Of a DNA stretch of 64,000 nucleotides, positions 17,234 to 27,265 are shown one piece after another; the stretch's first letter is position 1, and the number at the start of each line of letters is the position of its first letter. The translations under genes were made by a program, and so were the position numbers. This stretch comes from Methylocystis rosea SV97 (GTDB lineage: Bacteria; Pseudomonadota; Alphaproteobacteria; Rhizobiales; Beijerinckiaceae): NCBI RefSeq assembly GCF_000372845.1, contig NZ_KB889963.1, positions 434,001 to 498,000 of the forward strand, in the 5' to 3' direction. A model generated the notes under the pieces. That model did not search any database. It saw only the letters and a program-made list of their open reading frames with translations, and was not told the origin of the DNA.

Positions 17234-19120
17234 ATGAAGATTGACCCGATTCCTGCAAGACGCCCCGCCAGCGGCGGCGGCGAACAGCGAATGCGGGGGC
17301 GCCGCGCGCTCGCCTTCGCCCTCTCGCTCCTTATCTCCGCGCCCGCTTGGGGCGCCGCGCCGACCCCGCGGGCGGCCGAAGCGCCCTGTCCGACGCATGG
17401 GATCGCCATGCATGGCGCGCCCGCTTTGCCGAGCGATTTCCATCACTTCCCATACGCCGATCCGGGCGCGAAGAAGGGCGGCAAACTTCGCGTAGGCCTC
17501 GCCGGCACCTTCGACAGCCTCAACCCGTTCAATCTCAAATCGGGAACCGCGGCGCAGGGGCTTGTCGGGAATGTTTTTCAAGGCCTGATGGCCCGCTCGC
17601 AAGACGAACCCTTCACCCTCTATGGCCTGATCGCGCAGTCGGTCGACGTCGATCGGGCGCGTTCGCAAGTGACCTTCCATCTCGACACGCGCGCGCGCTT
17701 TTCCGACGGCAAGCCGATCACCGCCGAAGACGTGCTGTTCTCGTTCGATCTCTTAAAGACCAAGGGCCGGCCGCAGCAGCGAATCGCCTATGGGCTGGTC
17801 AAATCGATCGACGCGCCGGACGCGCATACCGTCCATTACGACCTCTCAGGCGTCGGCGACCGGGAGCTGCCGCTCATTCTAGCGATCATGCCGGTGCTGC
17901 CCAAACACGCGACCGACGTCGAACGCTTTTCCGAAGCGACGCTCGCCAAACCCGTCGGCTCCGGCCCCTATGTGATCGCAGACGCGCAAGTCGGCGCGCG
18001 CCTGTTGCTGCGCCGCAATGAGGACTATTGGGGCGCCGACCTGCCGAGCCAGCGCGGATTCTACAATTTCGACGAGATCGACATTCAATATTTCCGCGAC
18101 GGCAATTCGCTCTTTGAAGCCTTCAAGGCGGGCCTGCTCGACTATCGCGACGAAACCAGCACAACCCGCTGGGCGAGCGGATACGACTTCCCGGCGCTCA
18201 CCGAAGGGCGCGTGGTGAAGGAGACGCTGAAAAACGAAAATCCCAAAGGCATGGAGGGATTCGTCTTCAACACGCGCCGTCCCCTGTTCAAGGACATCCG
18301 CCTGCGCGAAGCGCTCGGCATGATGTTCGACTTCGAATGGGTCAACACGAATCTCTACGCCGGCCTCTACACCCGCACGAAAAGCTTCTTCGACGAATCC
18401 GAATTGTCCTCCTCTGGCCGTCCGGCCTCCCCCGGCGAGCGCGCCTTGCTGGCGCCGTTTCCGGACGCCGTGCGCGAAGACATTCTGGAAGGCCGCTGGC
18501 GGCCGCCCGTCAATGACGGGTCAGGCCGCGACCGCGAGATGGCCAAGCGCGCGCTCGATCTGCTCGAGAGCGCCGGCTACCGCATCGAAAACGGCGTTTT
18601 GCGCAAGGACGGCGAGCCAGTCTCCTTCGAGATCATGGTCAAGGACCGCAATCAGGAGCGGCTTGCGCTCAACTATGCCGGCTCGCTGCAGCGCATCGGG
18701 GTCGACGCCCGCGTGCGCCTCGTCGACGAGGTGCAATATCAGCGTCGGCGGCAGAAGTTCGATTTCGACATGATGCTCGGCCAATGGCTCGCCTCGGCCT
18801 CGCCCGGCAACGAGCAGCGCATGCGCTGGGGGTCTGCGAGCGCAAACCAGGAAGCCTCTTTCAACCTCGCCGGCGCCGCTTCGTCCGCGATCGACGCGCT
18901 CATCGCCGCCCTGCTGGCCGCGACAAGTCACGAAGATTTCATCACCGCCGTTCGCGCATACGACCGCGTGCTGCTTTCCGGCTTCTACGTTGTCCCGCTG
19001 TATCATGCGTCCGACCAATGGCTCGCGCATTCGACCGACATCGCGCGCCCGGCGCGATTGCCGCGCTATGCATCGCCGATGTTCAGTCCGACGCTCGAGA
19101 GCTGGTGGAGACAGCGCTGA
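17234..19120 (+). CDS. YejA-like extracellular solute-binding protein, family 5 (orphan)
   Basis: 628-residue periplasmic binding protein of the oligopeptide/SBP_bac_5 family. The signal peptide MRGRRALAFALSLLISAPAWG starts at an internal ATG (17291), which may be the true start; 17234 is the first ATG. The mature N-terminus (GIAMHGAPALPSDFHHFPYA, KKGGKLRVGLAGTFDSLNPF) and the VLFSFDLLKTKGRP and GMEGFVFNTRRPLFKDIRLREAL segments resemble YejA of microcin C / peptide importers. Permease and ATPase genes are not adjacent, so it either serves a transporter encoded elsewhere or is a stand-alone binding protein. Confidence 0.85.
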   Translation: MKIDPIPARRPASGGGEQRMRGRRALAFALSLLISAPAWGAAPTPRAAEAPCPTHGIAMHGAPALPSDFHHFPYADPGAKKGGKLRVGLAGTFDSLNPFNLKSGTAAQGLVGNVFQGLMARSQDEPFTLYGLIAQSVDVDRARSQVTFHLDTRARFSDGKPITAEDVLFSFDLLKTKGRPQQRIAYGLVKSIDAPDAHTVHYDLSGVGDRELPLILAIMPVLPKHATDVERFSEATLAKPVGSGPYVIADAQVGARLLLRRNEDYWGADLPSQRGFYNFDEIDIQYFRDGNSLFEAFKAGLLDYRDETSTTRWASGYDFPALTEGRVVKETLKNENPKGMEGFVFNTRRPLFKDIRLREALGMMFDFEWVNTNLYAGLYTRTKSFFDESELSSSGRPASPGERALLAPFPDAVREDILEGRWRPPVNDGSGRDREMAKRALDLLESAGYRIENGVLRKDGEPVSFEIMVKDRNQERLALNYAGSLQRIGVDARVRLVDEVQYQRRRQKFDFDMMLGQWLASASPGNEQRMRWGSASANQEASFNLAGAASSAIDALIAALLAATSHEDFITAVRAYDRVLLSGFYVVPLYHASDQWLAHSTDIARPARLPRYASPMFSPTLESWWRQR

Positions 19121-19244
19121 GCATCGAGGCAGACATGCGCCGGCGCACTTTTTCGGCGTGTCTGGCGCGCTAGACGTCGATGGGCGCCCAGGGCTCGCCT
19201 TCGCGGGAAGGTCTCTACCCCCTGCGGCATGAATAGGAGCGCCC

Positions 19245-20294
19245 GTGTCTCTGTCGCTCGATAACATTCTCTCAACGCGCCTGTCGCGGAGGGTTCATTC
19301 CATGGGTTTCGCACTTTTTGTCGTCGGCGCCGCCGCAATCGGCCTCTTGATCATCGACCGCTCCTTCAACCTCGGCCTGCCGATCGGCCTCTTCCAAAAT
19401 CCGCTGTTCTGGTTCGCCTATGTCGCGCTGCTGGCGCTGTCGACGATGGTGCGCTTCGTGCGCCAGCAGACCGTGCTCGTCATCGAGCGGCTGGGCCGCT
19501 ACAATCGATCGCTGACCGCGGGCGTCAATTTCGTCTGGCCGATCGTCGAACGGGTGGCCTACACCTTCGATCTGCGCGAACAGGTGATCGACGTGCCGGA
19601 GCAGGACGCGATCACCAAGGACAACGCCACCGTCACGATCGACGGCGTTCTCTATTACAAGATCGTCAACGCCAAGGACGCCGCCTATGGCGCGCAGGAC
19701 ATCCGCCGCGCCATCATCAATCTGGCGCAGACCTCGATGCGCTCGGCCATCGGCTCGATGGAGCTCGACAAGACCTTCGAGAACCGAAGCGAGATCAACG
19801 AGCGCGTCGTGCGCGCAGTGTCAGACGCGGCGCAGCTCTGGGGCGCGCATGTCACACGCTACGAGATCAAGGACATCGCCATGCCCGAATCGCTGCGCCA
19901 GTCGATGGAGCGGCAGATGAAGGCCGAGCGCGACAAGCGGGCGACCGTGCTCGAATCGGAAGGCGTGAAACAATCCGAGATCAACCGCGCCGAAGGCGAG
20001 AAACAGGCGGCGATTCTGCGCGCCGAAGGCCAGGCGAAGGCGATCGAGCTCGTGCGCACGCAAATTACCCAGGTCGGCGGCGATCAGGCGGTGCAGCTCG
20101 AAGTCGCCAAAAGCGCCATCGAGCAATATGGCCGCCTCGCCAAGGCCGGCAATTCGCTGGTGCTGATGGGCGACGGCGCCGACCCCGCCGGCTGGATCGC
20201 CAAGGCGATGGCGGTGCTCAAGGCCGTCAACGCCGGCCCTGCGTCGAACGAGGCGCAGCAGCGCCGCGCGCAGCCCTGGCGGGAAGCGGAATAA
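19245..20294 (+). CDS. qmcA: SPFH/Band-7 membrane protease-associated protein (QmcA-like)
   Basis: 349-residue stomatin/prohibitin-family protein with two N-terminal hydrophobic segments, an SPFH domain (QQTVLVIERLGRYNRSLTAG, DVPEQDAITKDNATVTIDGV) and a C-terminal helical, Glu/Ala/Arg-rich region (KAERDKRATVLESEG) that drives oligomerisation in this family. The GTG at 19245 is preferred because AGGAG lies five bases upstream; an ATG at 19302 would remove the first 19 residues. An NfeD-like gene follows 2 bp after the stop, the standard QmcA-YbbK pairing. The likely role is membrane-microdomain scaffolding or modulation of FtsH-type proteolysis. Confidence 0.92.
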   Translation: MSLSLDNILSTRLSRRVHSMGFALFVVGAAAIGLLIIDRSFNLGLPIGLFQNPLFWFAYVALLALSTMVRFVRQQTVLVIERLGRYNRSLTAGVNFVWPIVERVAYTFDLREQVIDVPEQDAITKDNATVTIDGVLYYKIVNAKDAAYGAQDIRRAIINLAQTSMRSAIGSMELDKTFENRSEINERVVRAVSDAAQLWGAHVTRYEIKDIAMPESLRQSMERQMKAERDKRATVLESEGVKQSEINRAEGEKQAAILRAEGQAKAIELVRTQITQVGGDQAVQLEVAKSAIEQYGRLAKAGNSLVLMGDGADPAGWIAKAMAVLKAVNAGPASNEAQQRRAQPWREAE

Positions 20295-20296
20295 AG

Positions 20297-20761
20297 ATGG
20301 AGCCCACATTCCTCTACGATCCCGCCAATGCGAGCCTGATCGCCGGCCTCATCCTGCTGGGACTCGACATCGTCGTGATCGGCCTGTCGCCGGTGATGTT
20401 CGTCGCGGTGGGCGCGCTACTGACCAGCGCGGTTCTCTACGCCACCGGCTGGCGGCCGTCGCTCGTCGAAACGGCGGCGATCGTCGCCGGCGCCGGCCTG
20501 CTGATCGCGATCGTCGGCAGGAAGCCGCTCCAGCGATTTCAAAACGCCGACATCGAAGAAGATAAGAGCAGCGATCTGATCGGGCGCGAACTGACGACGA
20601 CGCATGAGGTGACGAAGAGGCATGGCGTCGTGTTCTGGTCGGGCGTCGAATGGCAGGCGCGGCTTGCGCAAGATTCGCCGGTCGAGAGCCTTGCGCCTGG
20701 CGCGCGGGCGAGAATCGTGGCGGTGGAGAACTTGGCGCTGGTGCTGGCGCCGCTGTCCTGA
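20297..20761 (+). CDS. NfeD-family (YbbK-like) membrane protein
   Basis: 154-residue partner of the SPFH protein encoded directly upstream. Three hydrophobic helices occupy about residues 10-75. They are followed by a short soluble OB-fold (LIGRELTTTHEV..GVVFWSGVEWQARL..PGARARIVAVENLALVL), the NfeD C-terminal domain. It is the short form without the ClpP-like protease domain. The pair is translationally coupled and thought to act in membrane quality control. Confidence 0.9.
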   Translation: MEPTFLYDPANASLIAGLILLGLDIVVIGLSPVMFVAVGALLTSAVLYATGWRPSLVETAAIVAGAGLLIAIVGRKPLQRFQNADIEEDKSSDLIGRELTTTHEVTKRHGVVFWSGVEWQARLAQDSPVESLAPGARARIVAVENLALVLAPLS

Positions 20762-20822
20762 AGTTCGCCGGCGCGGACTTGGAGGGGAGATGTTGTCGTT
20801 TAAAGCGCGCTATTCGGTTTGA

Positions 20823-20998
20823 CGGACCAAGGCGCAGGGCGTTCACATGGGCAACCGCCCAAGCTCGCCCGCCGTCAGCGCGAGGAGGCTTTGCGCGAGC
20901 TTGCCATAGGCAAGGCGACGGAGGCCGACCTTGCACGGCGGTTCAACGTGTCGCGGAGCGCGATTTCGAGGCTGCGTTACGAACGAACTGGAGGATGA
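20823..20998 (+). pseudogene. Remnant of a serine recombinase (resolvase/invertase) C-terminal HTH, frameshifted
   Basis: Only the DNA-binding end of a Tn3-type resolvase is left. One frame gives RTKAQGVHMG (20823-20852). After a frameshift, the next gives PPKLARRQREEALRELA, then ATEADLARRFNVSRSAISRL, stopping at 20998. These match the GRPPKL linker and the HTH of serine recombinases. The catalytic domain is absent: the preceding bases hold stops and the end of nfeD lies about 60 bp away. The stop is two bases before the next gene's ATG. It marks the left edge of a small acquired island. Confidence 0.7.
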
Positions 20999-20999
20999 C

Positions 21000-21896
21000 A
21001 TGACGCTTCCCGTGGCTCTTGAAGGGAATCGGTGGACGGAGGATGCAGCGCGCAAAAGCATTCCGTTGCTGGTCTGATGCGCTCAACACGAAAAAAAGAT
21101 TATTTACGGGCAATTGGACGCGGAACTTCAAAGGCGCGGCTTGCTACATCACGTGCATTATGCGGCGTATCGATTTCCAGCTGGAGCAATCGGCGATGCG
21201 CTTCTCCAAACGGAGAAGGAAACGGGCGAAAAAATCCCACCACTCAATGCTCTTATTGTGAATGCTGACAAAGGTATTCCAGGGGATGGATGTGACTATT
21301 ACCTTTCCAGTTATCTGACGAAAAGTGCGGAAAGGCATTTAAGCGATGCTCAGCGCAGGGCAATGGCTGAAGAAACGATGGAAGAAGTTTGGCGCTTCCG
21401 AAACTGGGAACAAATTTTACGTCGTTACAAACTTAAGCTAATTAAAGATTGTATTCCGAGCCTTGAACTAGATGACACTCCCAAAAAACCTAGGAAGAGC
21501 GGCTGGGCAATTGGGCCGGAGAGCGAGGCGCATAAGGCGCTAAAGCATTGGGTCGCAAAAAATCCTCACATCGTCAAGAGCAAGATTTCTTTTAAGCCGG
21601 GCTCGACAGAGTGGCTTTTTGCTTCGTCCGACCGTGCTGATGTGATGTTTGAGCATAAGGACGGATGCGTTGCGGTCGAGGTCAAATCCTTAGATGCATC
21701 CGATGCAGAACTTGAACGTGGAATTTATCAATGCGTAAAGTATCAAGCCCTGTTGAGAGCTGAGCTTAAGGCAGAAAACAAAATTCCCTACGGATTGGCC
21801 ATGCTAGTTATAGAACGTCGGCTTCCGCTTGACCTCCGAAACCTGGCAGATTTGCTTGGTGTTAGAGTTATTTTGGTTGCGCGCCCTAGCGGGTGA
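21000..21896 (+). pseudogene. PD-(D/E)XK nuclease-like gene with an in-frame TGA at codon 26
   Basis: The frame opens with an ATG at 21000 preceded by GGAGG at five bases, reads MTLPVALEGNRWTEDAARKS.. up to IPLLV, meets TGA at 21075-21077, and then continues open for 272 codons (CAQHEKKIIYGQLDAELQRR..). The last part has a PD-(D/E)XK pattern: a helix Glu (ESEAHKALKHW), then SSDRADVMF, then VAVEVKS, then a QCVKYQ helix. TGG (Trp) in place of TGA would restore a continuous protein of about 298 residues, so a recent nonsense mutation is the simplest reading. A TTG at 21114 could start a 260-residue product. Base composition is clearly AT-richer than neighbouring genes. Its target or role is unknown; the island context suggests a mobile or defence gene. 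Confidence 0.6.
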
Positions 21897-21925
21897 CTTA
21901 CTTGCAAAAGCTATACCTTGTGCAT

Positions 21926-22255
21926 TCAAATTATCGCCTCAAGGCCGCGCGCTTTCACGAGAGAGAGCAGCTTGAGCGAGGGGCCGCTTGGCTTCTTTTC
22001 GCCGCGTTCCCATTCGCTCACCAGTTTCGGCTTTACGTTCAACACGCGGGCGAACACGCCTTGGCTCACGCCTTCGCGTTCGCGCAGCGCGAGGATTTGC
22101 TTGCCCGTCAGCGGCTCAATCGTGGTGAGACACGCCGCATCAAATTCGCGCATCGTCTTGGCGTCGATGAGGCCAATGCGACACAGGCCGCTTGCGGTTT
22201 CGTGCGCCGCTTCCGCGATCGTGCTGCGAAATTTCTTCTTCGCCTTAGTCGTCAT
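21926..22255 (-). CDS. XRE-family antitoxin/autoregulator of a type II toxin-antitoxin pair
   Basis: 109-residue helix-turn-helix protein. The N-terminal region (TIAEAAHETASGL) is followed by the Cro/CI HTH (TGKQILALREREGVSQGVFARVLNV, then KLVSEWERGEKKPSGPSLKLL), the pattern of HigA/NadS-type antitoxins. The ATG at 22255 overlaps the toxin gene by 11 bp. Toxin-before-antitoxin order is usual for HigBA-like systems. It probably neutralises the RelE-fold toxin and represses the operon at the palindrome upstream of the toxin gene. Confidence 0.85.
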   Translation of the reverse strand: MTTKAKKKFRSTIAEAAHETASGLCRIGLIDAKTMREFDAACLTTIEPLTGKQILALREREGVSQGVFARVLNVKPKLVSEWERGEKKPSGPSLKLLSLVKARGLEAII

Positions 22256-22619
22256 GTTCCACCTCGATGAGTTCGCCTTCTTCGATCGCCCTTTCAATCT
22301 CCGCTGCGCGCATTGGCAGGAATTGCCGCGCCAGCTTTTTCAAAATCTCCAAATCCCCCGTGGCGATATTGTCCCGCTCGTTTTTGGGGAAGCCGTAGAG
22401 AAAAATGCTTCGCTCGTTCACGCGGTAGGCGATGATGGTGCGGAATCCGCCCGACCTGCCCCCGCCATCCCGCGCGACCCGCTGCTTGATAAGGTTGCCG
22501 CCAAGCGCGGCGTCAATTCCGCCCTTCTCCGCACGGCCGATTGCTTCGCGCAGACGCGCATCTCCGACCTTTTCCTTTCGCGCAAACCGTGCAAACCATT
22601 TGGTCTTGAAAATCCGCAA
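22245..22619 (-). CDS. RelE/ParE-superfamily (HigB-like) toxin
   Basis: 124-residue protein with the RelE/HigB fold pattern: KTKWFARFARKEKVGDARLREAIGRA at the N-terminus, a Lys/Arg-rich centre (NLIKQRVARDGGGRSGGFRTIIAYR) and FLYGFPKNERDNI, which in this family precedes the C-terminal helix. Such toxins usually cleave mRNA on the ribosome. The start is a TTG at 22619 with GGGAG upstream; an ATG nearby is out of frame. It is the first gene of the toxin-antitoxin operon. Confidence 0.85.
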   Translation of the reverse strand: MRIFKTKWFARFARKEKVGDARLREAIGRAEKGGIDAALGGNLIKQRVARDGGGRSGGFRTIIAYRVNERSIFLYGFPKNERDNIATGDLEILKKLARQFLPMRAAEIERAIEEGELIEVEHDD

Positions 22620-22643
22620 ATCCGCTCCCTAGCCAATGGCGCT

Positions 22644-22673
22644 ATTATATACCCCCAAGGGGTATAGTTTCAA
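22644..22673 (-). promoter_or_regulatory. Near-consensus promoter of the TA operon with embedded operator palindrome
   Basis: Reading the minus strand, TTGAAA (22673-22668) and TATAAT (22649-22644) are separated by 18 bases. That spacer and its edge hold a near-perfect palindrome, TATACCCC-3-GGGGTATA (22648-22666). The predicted transcription start lies about 18 bases before the toxin's TTG. The overlap of operator with both promoter elements is the classical design for antitoxin autorepression. Confidence 0.8.
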
Positions 22674-22859
22674 GAGGCTTCTTTGGGCATCCTCGCGCCG
22701 AAAGTGACGGCGGGCTGCGGTGAACCGAACCCCCCGCCCTTGGGAGGCGGCCTTCGGCTTCGATCCCCGACGCGCTCACCGCTCCTGGGTCTGCATAGCG
22801 ATTGTTCCGCCAAAGCCGCTATAATCTGCAGAACCCTGGCCGCCTGAGCCCATTCACCC

Positions 22860-24638
<1,779 letters not shown>

Positions 24639-24683
24639 AGAAAGTTTTTCGCGGCGCCGTAACGTTTTCCAAGGCGCGCACGA

Positions 24684-25238
24684 ATGAGCATGAGACCAAA
24701 GGAGCCGATCGTGGACCGTCGCAGCCTTCTCTCAAGCGCCGTTTTTTTGGCCTTCGCTCGGAAGGCGCATGCCGCCGCCGAAATGGTCGAGATCGAAACA
24801 TTCGACCCGAACGGCAGGAGCCTCGGTCTTTCGCGCGTGGAAAAAATCGTCAAGACCGATGCCGAATGGCGCACGCAACTGTCGCCGCTCGCCTTCGAGG
24901 TCACGCGCAAGGACGGCACGGAGCGCGCCTTCACCGGGCCCAACTGGGACAATCACGCCGACGGCCTCTATCGCTGCGTCTGCTGCGATACGGCGCTGTT
25001 CGACTCAAAAACAAAGTATGAGTCGGGCACTGGCTGGCCGAGCTTCTTTGCGCCGATTTCCAAGGCCAATGTCGTGGAAAGCGCCGACACGGCGTTCGGC
25101 ATGAGACGCGTCGCCGTCTCCTGCAAGCGCTGCGACGCGCATCTTGGCCATGTCTTCACCGACGGACCCAAGCCGACGGGGCTGCGCTACTGCATGAACG
25201 GCGTCGCGCTGCGTTTCATCGGGCGCGGACAAGCGTAG
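24684..25238 (+). CDS. msrB: Exported peptide-methionine (R)-S-oxide reductase
   Basis: 184-residue MsrB that reduces the R-epimer of methionine sulfoxide in proteins. The N-terminus VDRRSLLSSAVFLAFARKAHA resembles a Tat-type signal peptide, so it probably acts in the periplasm. Structural zinc is held by C98/C101 and C147/C150. SGTGWPSFF is the substrate loop, HLGHVF is conserved, and the catalytic Cys is C170 in RYCMNGVALRF. It lies 11 bp upstream of msrA, giving a two-gene unit repairing both epimers. Confidence 0.94.
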   Translation: MSMRPKEPIVDRRSLLSSAVFLAFARKAHAAAEMVEIETFDPNGRSLGLSRVEKIVKTDAEWRTQLSPLAFEVTRKDGTERAFTGPNWDNHADGLYRCVCCDTALFDSKTKYESGTGWPSFFAPISKANVVESADTAFGMRRVAVSCKRCDAHLGHVFTDGPKPTGLRYCMNGVALRFIGRGQA

Positions 25239-25249
25239 GAGATATCGCC

Positions 25250-25927
25250 ATGAGATTCACCGCCGCTGCTCTCGTCGCCGCGCTGATCATTTTCGCTCCC
25301 TTGCGCGGGGACGCCGCCGAGCGCGCATTCGTGCTGCCTGCGCCCGCCGACGATCCGCCTGCCACGAGCAGCCAGGAACAGAAGCTCGTCGTCGCCGGCG
25401 GCTGTTTTTGGGGCGTGCAAGGCGTGTTTCAGCGCGTCAAGGGCGTCTCGCGCGCCGTATCCGGCTATGCCGGCGGCGCGAAGGAGACGGCGCGTTACGA
25501 AGACGTCTCGCGTGGCGACACCGGCCACGCGGAGTCAGTCGAAGTCACTTACGATCCGAAGACCGTGAGTCTTGGAGAACTGCTGCGCGTCTATTTTTCC
25601 GTCGCGCATGATCCGACGCAGCTTAACCGCCAGGGTCCCGACGCAGGCGCGCAATATCGTTCGGCGATTTTCGTGGCGAACGCCGACCAGGAGAAGATTG
25701 CGCGCGACTATATTGCGCAGCTTTCAAAGGCAAAGGTCCTTTCGGCGCCGATCGTCACGACGCTCGAACCGCTGAAGGCGTTCTATCCGGCGGAGGCCTA
25801 TCATCAGGACTATCTCCTTCGCCATCCCGCGCAGCCTTACATCGTCTACAATGACCTGCCGAAGGTCGAAAATCTCAAGAGCCTTTTTCCGTCGCTCTAT
25901 CGCGAAAGTCCGGCGCTGACCAACTGA
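25250..25927 (+). CDS. msrA: Exported peptide-methionine (S)-S-oxide reductase
   Basis: 225-residue MsrA. A signal peptide (MRFTAAALVAALIIFAPLRG, cleavage near DAAE) precedes the catalytic GGCFWG with C52, then SGYAGG, YEDVSRGDTGHAESVEV and the conserved QLNRQGPDAGAQYRS. The resolving region in the C-terminal tail lacks an obvious Cys, so recycling may need an external thiol partner. It is exported like the adjacent MsrB, so the pair would protect periplasmic proteins from oxidation. No MsrP/Q is present nearby. Confidence 0.94.
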   Translation: MRFTAAALVAALIIFAPLRGDAAERAFVLPAPADDPPATSSQEQKLVVAGGCFWGVQGVFQRVKGVSRAVSGYAGGAKETARYEDVSRGDTGHAESVEVTYDPKTVSLGELLRVYFSVAHDPTQLNRQGPDAGAQYRSAIFVANADQEKIARDYIAQLSKAKVLSAPIVTTLEPLKAFYPAEAYHQDYLLRHPAQPYIVYNDLPKVENLKSLFPSLYRESPALTN

Positions 25928-26023
25928 TCCGCCAAAGACGCGAGCCCGGGTTGCGGCGGGCGCGCTCAGGCGGCCATGGGGCCCGCGCGGCGCTCCGCTT
26001 ACTATACGAGCTACGATGTCGAG

Positions 26024-27265
26024 CTAATCAACAAGTCCCTGATTCTGTGGGTCGGCGGCATTAGCCTCATGCTCGGTCTCATCGGCGAGCGGCTCCTGCG
26101 GGGCAAATTCTTTTCCTGACTCGTTCTGCGGCGCCGGCTCCACTTCCGCCTGCTCGGCGTCGCTTGACGATGCTTCGATTCGCTCCAGGGATAGGGCTTC
26201 CTCGTCGCACATGAGGCGCATCGCGGCGGCGATCGGATCTTCGGTCGAGGCCGCGCGCGCCGGGGCGAACGCGCGCAGCGCCCCGCGCAAGGCTTCGCCG
26301 GCGGCGCTGCGCTTAATGAAGTGCCGTTCAAACACGCGCATAACATGCGCCACGCCCTCCTGCGTGACGCTGCGTCTGTCTGGCGCGAAATAATCGGTCG
26401 GCGCATAGCCGCCGGCGACAATTTCATAAGAAGGAAAATAGGCGACCTGACCAAGCGCGCGCGAAAGCATATCGCACGCGACGCGCAGCGCCGATTTTGA
26501 ATACATCGTGGAGATCAGCACATGACGCGGCTCGGCGGTGGCGACGAGCGGCACGGGAGAGACGGTCAAAATGACTCGCGCGCCAGGATTGACGGCGCGC
26601 AGACGCGCGATGAAGGCGGTCATGTCCGCGACGACGTCATCGACGCCAAGGTTGACGAATTCGTGTCGCGCGAGAGAGTAATCGCCGCCCGCGACGCCGG
26701 GGCAGAGCGGAAAGGCCGCGCCATCCTCGCGCGAACGCCAGAGTTCTGTCAGTCCGAGCGTGAACACAAAGACGTCGAGCGTCTCGAACGCACGGCGCAC
26801 CGCTTCGAAATGACGTTCCCGATCATAATCGAGTTCGCGAATCGAGTTGAATCCGCCGGGCTGAATTTGCGGCCGAAACGGGTCGATCACATGCGCGGCG
26901 CCTTCCGGCCAGTAGTTCTCTTTTGGCGTGAACCGCCCATAGGCGCGCTCGAAAAGCTGCAGCAGCTGGCGGCTCGTGTAAATATTGCCGTAGCGCGCCG
27001 TGTAGAGTCCGTAATTGAGGGCGTCGGCAGCCTGCTGACCGATGAAACAATGCGGCGACTCGGTGATGAGATAATTGCAGCCGCTCGACTTCAGATAACG
27101 GCCGATGTGTTGAGCGAAACAGCTCCCGGCGGTTGCAATCTTTTCACGAAGGCCCAGCCTGAAAGGCGCCTCCACGACGGGATCGAGTTCGCCGGGCGCG
27201 ACATCCGCGACCGCGCGGCGCCACAGGGCATAGTCGGGACGTTTCGAATAGGGATGCGTCTTCAT
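26024..27265 (-). CDS. GSCFA-domain protein (SGNH-like esterase fold)
   Basis: 413-residue protein named for its conserved motif, seen as ATAGSCFAQHIGRYL near residue 48. It also has FTLGLTELWRS, ILTVSPVPLVAT and YFPSYEIVAGGYAPTDYFAPDRRSVTQEGV. The family is related to SGNH/GDSL hydrolases and often sits in polysaccharide loci; the substrate is unknown. The C-terminal 60 residues are acidic and low-complexity. The start at 27265 overlaps the preceding gene's stop (ATGA), making it the last gene of a three-gene minus-strand operon. Confidence 0.88.
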   Translation of the reverse strand: MKTHPYSKRPDYALWRRAVADVAPGELDPVVEAPFRLGLREKIATAGSCFAQHIGRYLKSSGCNYLITESPHCFIGQQAADALNYGLYTARYGNIYTSRQLLQLFERAYGRFTPKENYWPEGAAHVIDPFRPQIQPGGFNSIRELDYDRERHFEAVRRAFETLDVFVFTLGLTELWRSREDGAAFPLCPGVAGGDYSLARHEFVNLGVDDVVADMTAFIARLRAVNPGARVILTVSPVPLVATAEPRHVLISTMYSKSALRVACDMLSRALGQVAYFPSYEIVAGGYAPTDYFAPDRRSVTQEGVAHVMRVFERHFIKRSAAGEALRGALRAFAPARAASTEDPIAAAMRLMCDEEALSLERIEASSSDAEQAEVEPAPQNESGKEFAPQEPLADETEHEANAADPQNQGLVD

